Shown piece after piece: positions 21,289 through 22,500 of a stretch of DNA of 22,500 nucleotides. The position numbers and the translations under genes were made by a program. The notes beneath the pieces are model-generated. The model did not search any database. It was not told the origin of the DNA and saw nothing but the letters and a program-made list of their open reading frames with translations. Where the stretch lies: assembly GCA_030141605.1 (NCBI GenBank), contig JAQGDQ010001631.1:1-22500 (forward strand). Reading direction: 5' to 3'. The DNA is from Tubiluchus corallicola (lineage: Eukaryota > Priapulida > Priapulimorpha > Priapulimorphida > Tubiluchidae). The first letter of the stretch is position 1, and every line of letters starts with the position of its first letter.

Positions 21289-21484
21289 GAGGAATAGAAG
21301 AGGTTTTAGGAAAATCTGGAACAAAGCTTGCTGTTTTCGTAAATCATTAACGAAAGCACAAAAACCCTCTTCATAAGTAAAGTCAGAGGAATAGAGGAGG
21401 TTTTAGGAAAATCCGGAACAAAGCTTGCTGTTTTCGTAAAAATCATTAACGAAAGCACAAAAACCCTCTTCATAAGTAAAGCTT
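21289..21484. repeat. Tandem duplication of 97 bp
   Basis: GAGGAATAGA(A/G)GAGGTTTTAG starts at 21289 and 21386, with CAAAGCTTGCTGTTTTCGTA and GCACAAAAACCCTCTTCATA in both units. Very few differences separate them, so the event is recent. It covers the start of dispersed-repeat copy C. Confidence 0.9.
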
Positions 21485-22330
21485 AAAAATTTCGTGTTTA
21501 AATTTTGTATTCTATATCACTTACAGTCACGATGTCTTATTGCGTGCAGAGCCTGCATGGGCAGTAACACTGTATAAAGCTTGTAAATTTAAACTCACGC
21601 GATTATCTTTAAGCACAGTCACTTTGACAGTAGTCGTTGTGCAGCAAGTTTAGACAACATCCTTAGTAAATGTGTAAAGTTTGAAAAAAACAGAGCATTC
21701 TTAGCGTAAAGGTATAAATTACTTACTTGCAGGGTGCATAAGATTATGGAAATGTATAAAATAAATAAAATAGCTTATTTTATGGATTTTTGAAATTTTA
21801 TTTTATGGATATCAATAAAATAAGAAATAGACTATATCTGGAACGAGATGTCCAGGGGGAAATCAATTAAAAAGTAAAAACAGGAGTGCTTGAAACGTGT
21901 TTTTAAACACGCATGACTTTTATCGGTTTCGTTTTAATTTTATCGGTTTCATATCACTTCAAATTTAATCAAATGTTACGAGACAATGCCTTGTAATTCA
22001 TCACTTAAGTTCAAAGAATTCATCTACTTTTTACGAATGTAGAATGCCCTCTAGGCTGAAGTTTCCGATCCAATGCCTGTATTCAGTTTTGATTGCCTTA
22101 TTTTGTACAAAAAAATCACAAAAAAACATTTTTTTATTTTATGCATTTCTTATTTTATGGATTTTTCAAATTTTATTTTATGGATTTTTGGTCCTATTTT
22201 ATGGACATCCATAATCTTATGCAGCCTGCAGTTACTTGTCATTAAGATCAATGACTCATTGTTTTGTGAACCAGCGGTGCACACTGGGATGGTGATGCAG
22301 TGACGTTTTACCAAGTGGTAGGAATATTTA
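21340..22330 (+). repeat. Unnamed dispersed repeat, copy C, split by an insertion
   Basis: Its left part (21340-21729) has GCACAAAAACCCTCTTCATA, TATATCACTTACAGTCACGA, ACACTGTATAAAGCTTGTAA and AATTTAAACTCACGCGAT. Its right part (22232-22330) has GTCATTAAGATCAATGACTC, GGTGCACACTGGGATGGT and ACGTTTTACCAAGTGGTAGG. Copies A and B join these parts without the central 502 bp. Confidence 0.75.
21730..22231. mobile_element. Inverted-repeat element (MITE) inside copy C
   Basis: The left end CAGGGTGCATAAGATTATGG matches the reverse complement of the right end, which contains CAGGCTGCATAAGATTATGG. TTACTTG flanks both sides (21723-21729 and 22232-22238). The inverted region extends inward through repeated ATTTTATGGATTTT words. 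There is no transposase frame. The CAGGG end and a 7- to 8-bp duplication are compatible with hAT, but that is tentative. Confidence 0.7.
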
Positions 22331-22337
22331 AAATTAT

Positions 22338-22500
22338 TAAAGCACAAGAAAACCCTCCACTTACATAAAACTTAAAAAATTCGTCTCGAAATTTTATACC
22401 ACTTACATACTACCTTTTCGAATGCATGGCTTGCATTGGCCGTAACGCTGTATGAAGCGTGAAAACTTAAACTCCCGCGATGACCGTAAGACGCAGCCAT
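22338..22500 (+). repeat. Unnamed dispersed repeat, copy D (runs off the window)
   Basis: It begins AAAGCACAAGAAAACCCTCC, directly after the end of copy C, and continues with ATACCACTTACATACTACCT, CGTAACGCTGTATGAAGCGT and CGATGACCGTAAGACGCAGC. The match to copy A is close over the whole visible length. Confidence 0.75.

Noticed and set aside
22073-22347. Small frames on both strands near the right end
   Set aside because: They lie in the AT-rich inverted-repeat element and its flanks and resemble no protein family.

Overview
This is a repeat-dense animal genomic window, most likely from a marine invertebrate such as a mollusc or another lophotrochozoan. That placement is an inference from the repeat content and one ABCC10-like exon; nothing here fixes the phylum. 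There is no sign of prokaryotic gene organisation. The one convincing host gene piece is a single 165-bp exon on the minus strand (341-505). It has consensus splice sites and encodes the signature region of the second nucleotide-binding domain of an ABCC/MRP transporter, closest by eye to ABCC10/MRP7. The next exon lies beyond the left edge and the upstream exons were not found, so part of the left half of the window may be intron.

Layout. 1-700: ABCC exon with flanking intron and a 5S-rRNA-like remnant. About 1710-5590: a nearly complete but frameshifted non-LTR retrotransposon (LINE) on the minus strand with ORF1, an APE-type endonuclease, a reverse transcriptase and a C-terminal Cys/His segment, ending in AATAAA and an (AT)n/(GA)n tail. 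5890-7482: a satellite of about 92 bp made of two related half units. 7950-8275: a minisatellite of 52 bp. 8310-8492: the last codons of another LINE. 9806-10900: two copies of an unnamed dispersed repeat. 10936-11225: an (AAC)-rich tract. 11296-13125: an 87-bp satellite with a dimeric 174-bp higher-order block. 13490-16150: successive (CAA), (GAT/GAC) and (CT) tracts. 16476-17145: a non-autonomous hAT-like element. 17402-17937: a tRNA-derived SINE whose 3' end runs into a long (ATT/AGT) microsatellite. 17940-18200 and 18203-19100: two LINE 3' fragments in opposite orientation, the second with a 74-bp repeated 3' UTR. 19605-19700: a second 5S-like remnant. 19797-20045 and 20700-20870: (TTG) and (CT) tracts. 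21289-22500: further copies of the dispersed repeat, one of them split by a 502-bp element with terminal inverted repeats.

The window is best read as nested transposable elements and tandem arrays around or beside one transporter gene. The most informative signals are the satellite higher-order structure, microsatellites that start at retroelement 3' ends, nested insertions with target duplications, and tandem duplication in the 3' regions of two different LINEs. Most long open frames in the window are translations of simple repeats and are not genes.
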